This document shows, one piece after another, positions 5,446 to 7,052 of a DNA stretch of 7,052 nucleotides. The translations under genes were made by a program, and so were the position numbers. Numbering within the stretch: position 1 is the stretch's first letter; the number at the start of each line of letters is the position of its first letter. Source of the stretch: Actinomycetota bacterium (GTDB lineage: Bacteria > Actinomycetota > Thermoleophilia > Gaiellales > Gaiellaceae). The DNA is taken from positions 1-7,052 of the forward strand of contig JACCZA010000332.1 of NCBI GenBank assembly GCA_013696185.1. Direction: 5' to 3'. The notes beneath the pieces are model-generated. The model was not told the origin of the DNA and did not search any database. It worked only from the letters and a program-made list of their open reading frames with translations.

Positions 5446-7052
5446 GAAGCGGCGGCGGCCTGCATGCGGGCGAGCTCCTCGGCGACGACGGTCGCGGGGT
5501 CGAGCTTGCGGAAGAGCGGCCGCGGCTCCCGCAGAGCCTGCCCCGCGGGCAGCGCGCTCGGCGCCCAGTGCCCCTCCCAGCTCGCGTAGTCGCCCGTCAG
5601 GACGAGGTGGCTCGCGCCGTCCTCCTCGACCTCGCGGAGCTCGAGCTCGCCGGCGATCGTGCCGTCGTAGCCGAGCAGCTCGTGCAGCCTCTGGCTGGTG
5701 AAGGGTAGGAACGGCGTGAAGATCGTCTTCAGGCTGTCGATGCAGCGCAGGCAGACGTAGAGGACGGTTCCCGCACGAGTGCGGTCCGTCTCGAGCGTCG
5801 CCCAGGGAGCCTCCTCGCTCGCGTACTGGTTGACCCTGGCCGCGAGCCTCATCGCGCGCTGCAACGCTGCCTTCAACCGCACGGCCTCGAGCTCCGCGGC
5901 AACCTCCTCGAACCCCGCGGCGAGCGTGCCGAGCAGCTCCCGATCCCCCGGGCGGAGCTCCCCCGGCTCGGGGACGGAGCCGAAGTTGCGGTAGGTGTTC
6001 GTCAGCGTCCGGTTCACGAGGTTCCCCCACGTCGCCACGAGCTCGTCGTTGTTCCTGCGGACGAACTCGGCCCAGGTGAAGTCCGTGTCCTGCGTCTCGG
6101 GCCCCGCGGCCGTGAGGAAGTACCGCAGCGGGTCGGGGTCGTAGCGCGCGAGGAAGTCGCTCACGTAGATCCCGACCTGCCGGCTCGTGCTGAACTGCTT
6201 GCCCTCGACGGTCAGGAACTCGCTCGCGACGACGTTCGTCGGTAGCTGGAGCGCACCCTGGCCGGCGCCGAGCTCCCCGCCGTCGCCGTACCCCATCAGC
6301 ATGCTCGGCCAGATTACGGAGTGGAAGACGATGTTGTCCTTCCCCATGAAGTAGAAGTGGCGTGCGTCGGGGTTCTGCCACCACTCCCGCCACGCCTCGG
6401 GCCGACCGCACGCTCTCGCCCATTCCACCGCCGCGGAGAAGTAGCCGACGACGGCGTCGAACCAGACGTAGATCCGCTTGTTCTCCTGCTCCGCGTAGCC
6501 GGGAACCGGGATCGGGACGCCCCAGTCGAGGTCGCGCGTGATCGCGCGCGGGCGGAGCTCCCGGACGAGGCCGAGCGAGAACCGCCTCACGTTCGGACGC
6601 CAGTGCTCCTGGCGATCGAGCCACGCCGTCAGCTCCTGGGCGAACGCAGGCAGGTCGAGGAACAGTTGCTCCGTCTCCCGAAACACGGGGGTCGTCCCGT
6701 CGATCTTCGAGCGCGGCTCGATCAGGTCCACCGGGTCGAGCAGCTTTCCGCAGTTGTCGCATTGGTCTCCCCGCGCATTCGGGAACCCACAGTGAGGGCA
6801 CGTGCCCTCGATGTACCGATCGGGCAGAGTGTGGCCGGTACGGGCGGAGAACGCGCCGAGCGTCGTCTTCTCGAAGACGAACCCCTTCTCGTAGAGCGTC
6901 TTGAAGAGATCCTGGACGACCCGGTAGTGGTTGGTCGTCGTCGTCCTCGTGAAGAGGTCGTAGGTGATCCCGAGCTTGCGAAAGTCATCGCGCGTACGTT
7001 CGTTGTACTTGTCCGCGGTCTCGCGCGGTGACAGCCCTTCCTCGTCCGCGAT
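5442..7052 (-). CDS. metG: Methionyl-tRNA synthetase (partial; 5' end beyond the right edge)
   Basis: Charges tRNA-Met with methionine in the cytoplasm, using ATP. The frame is open from base 7052 to a TGA at 5442-5444, giving 536 visible residues; I estimate that about 60 N-terminal residues, including the HIGH motif, lie outside the window. Visible residues 84-102 hold one zinc knuckle, CPHC-x9-CDNC (Cys 85, 88, 98, 101), within the connective domain. Further on are the class I core segments YVWFDAVVGY and YFMGKDNIVFHS, the KMSKS-loop region (bases 6183-6200, KQFSTS), and the anticodon-binding helices with RRNNDELVATWGNLVNRTL. The C-terminus ends soon after the helical domain, so there is no EMAP/Trbp111-like tRNA-binding extension. 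The sequence resembles the actinobacterial MetRS type as I remember it. The stop overlaps the tatD start by 4 bases (GTGA). The family call is firm. The oddity is the lysine-free KMSKS equivalent. Confidence 0.97.
   Translation of the reverse strand: MADEEGLSPRETADKYNERTRDDFRKLGITYDLFTRTTTTNHYRVVQDLFKTLYEKGFVFEKTTLGAFSARTGHTLPDRYIEGTCPHCGFPNARGDQCDNCGKLLDPVDLIEPRSKIDGTTPVFRETEQLFLDLPAFAQELTAWLDRQEHWRPNVRRFSLGLVRELRPRAITRDLDWGVPIPVPGYAEQENKRIYVWFDAVVGYFSAAVEWARACGRPEAWREWWQNPDARHFYFMGKDNIVFHSVIWPSMLMGYGDGGELGAGQGALQLPTNVVASEFLTVEGKQFSTSRQVGIYVSDFLARYDPDPLRYFLTAAGPETQDTDFTWAEFVRRNNDELVATWGNLVNRTLTNTYRNFGSVPEPGELRPGDRELLGTLAAGFEEVAAELEAVRLKAALQRAMRLAARVNQYASEEAPWATLETDRTRAGTVLYVCLRCIDSLKTIFTPFLPFTSQRLHELLGYDGTIAGELELREVEEDGASHLVLTGDYASWEGHWAPSALPAGQALREPRPLFRKLDPATVVAEELARMQAAAAS

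Noticed and set aside
3220..5589. A 789-codon open frame on the plus strand
   Set aside because: It is exactly antisense to ispE, rsmA and tatD, which carry full sets of family motifs. Its translation is arginine/serine/alanine-rich low-complexity sequence, as expected from GC-rich codon shadows.
4699..6801. A possible 700-residue fusion of an upstream domain with TatD
   Set aside because: The upstream part of the frame overlaps metG out of frame and reads as compositional noise. The GTG overlapping the metG stop gives a normal TatD length.
6925..6951. A GTC-GTC-GTC short repeat in metG
   Set aside because: It codes the conserved threonine-rich segment FTRTTTTNHY of MetRS, so protein sequence explains it.

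Overview
This is a GC-rich window in which every recognisable gene lies on the minus strand, reading right to left. It looks like a core chromosomal region of a high-GC actinomycete. The MetRS is of an actinobacterial type, and the Prs and IspE sequence style suggests the deep-branching class Thermoleophilia. That placement rests on remembered sequence resemblance, not on a search, and is tentative.

In transcription order the layout is: metG (methionyl-tRNA synthetase, 5' end outside the window), tatD (metal-dependent DNase/hydrolase), rsmA/ksgA (16S rRNA dimethyladenosine transferase), ispE (CDP-ME kinase of the MEP isoprenoid pathway), a small unrecognised four-helix membrane protein, tRNA-Gln(UUG), glmU (bifunctional UDP-GlcNAc synthesis enzyme), prs (PRPP synthetase), then a strong hairpin one base after the prs stop codon. 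The last 243 bases at the left edge hold no gene I can support, only small inverted repeats and a two-copy 12-base repeat.

The genes are packed like an operon. metG/tatD, tatD/rsmA and rsmA/ispE each share a 4-base stop/start overlap (GTGA, GTGA, ATGA). The membrane protein starts 3 bases after ispE, the tRNA starts 27 bases after the membrane protein, glmU starts 8 bases after the tRNA, and prs overlaps glmU by 20 bases behind a clear Shine-Dalgarno sequence. The order metG-tatD-(rpfB/yabE)-ksgA-ispE-...-glmU-prs is an old arrangement known from Bacillus and Mycobacterium. This copy is a condensed version without the resuscitation-factor gene. The products serve translation (metG, rsmA, tRNA-Gln), isoprenoid and cell-wall precursors (ispE, glmU) and nucleotide precursors (prs).

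I found no mobile element, CRISPR array, defence system or other clearly new system. The points worth a second look are local: glmU translation starting almost directly at the tRNA 3' end without a Shine-Dalgarno sequence; unusual residues at well-known sites in MetRS, Prs, IspE and GlmU; an N-terminally extended Prs; and the unknown membrane protein.
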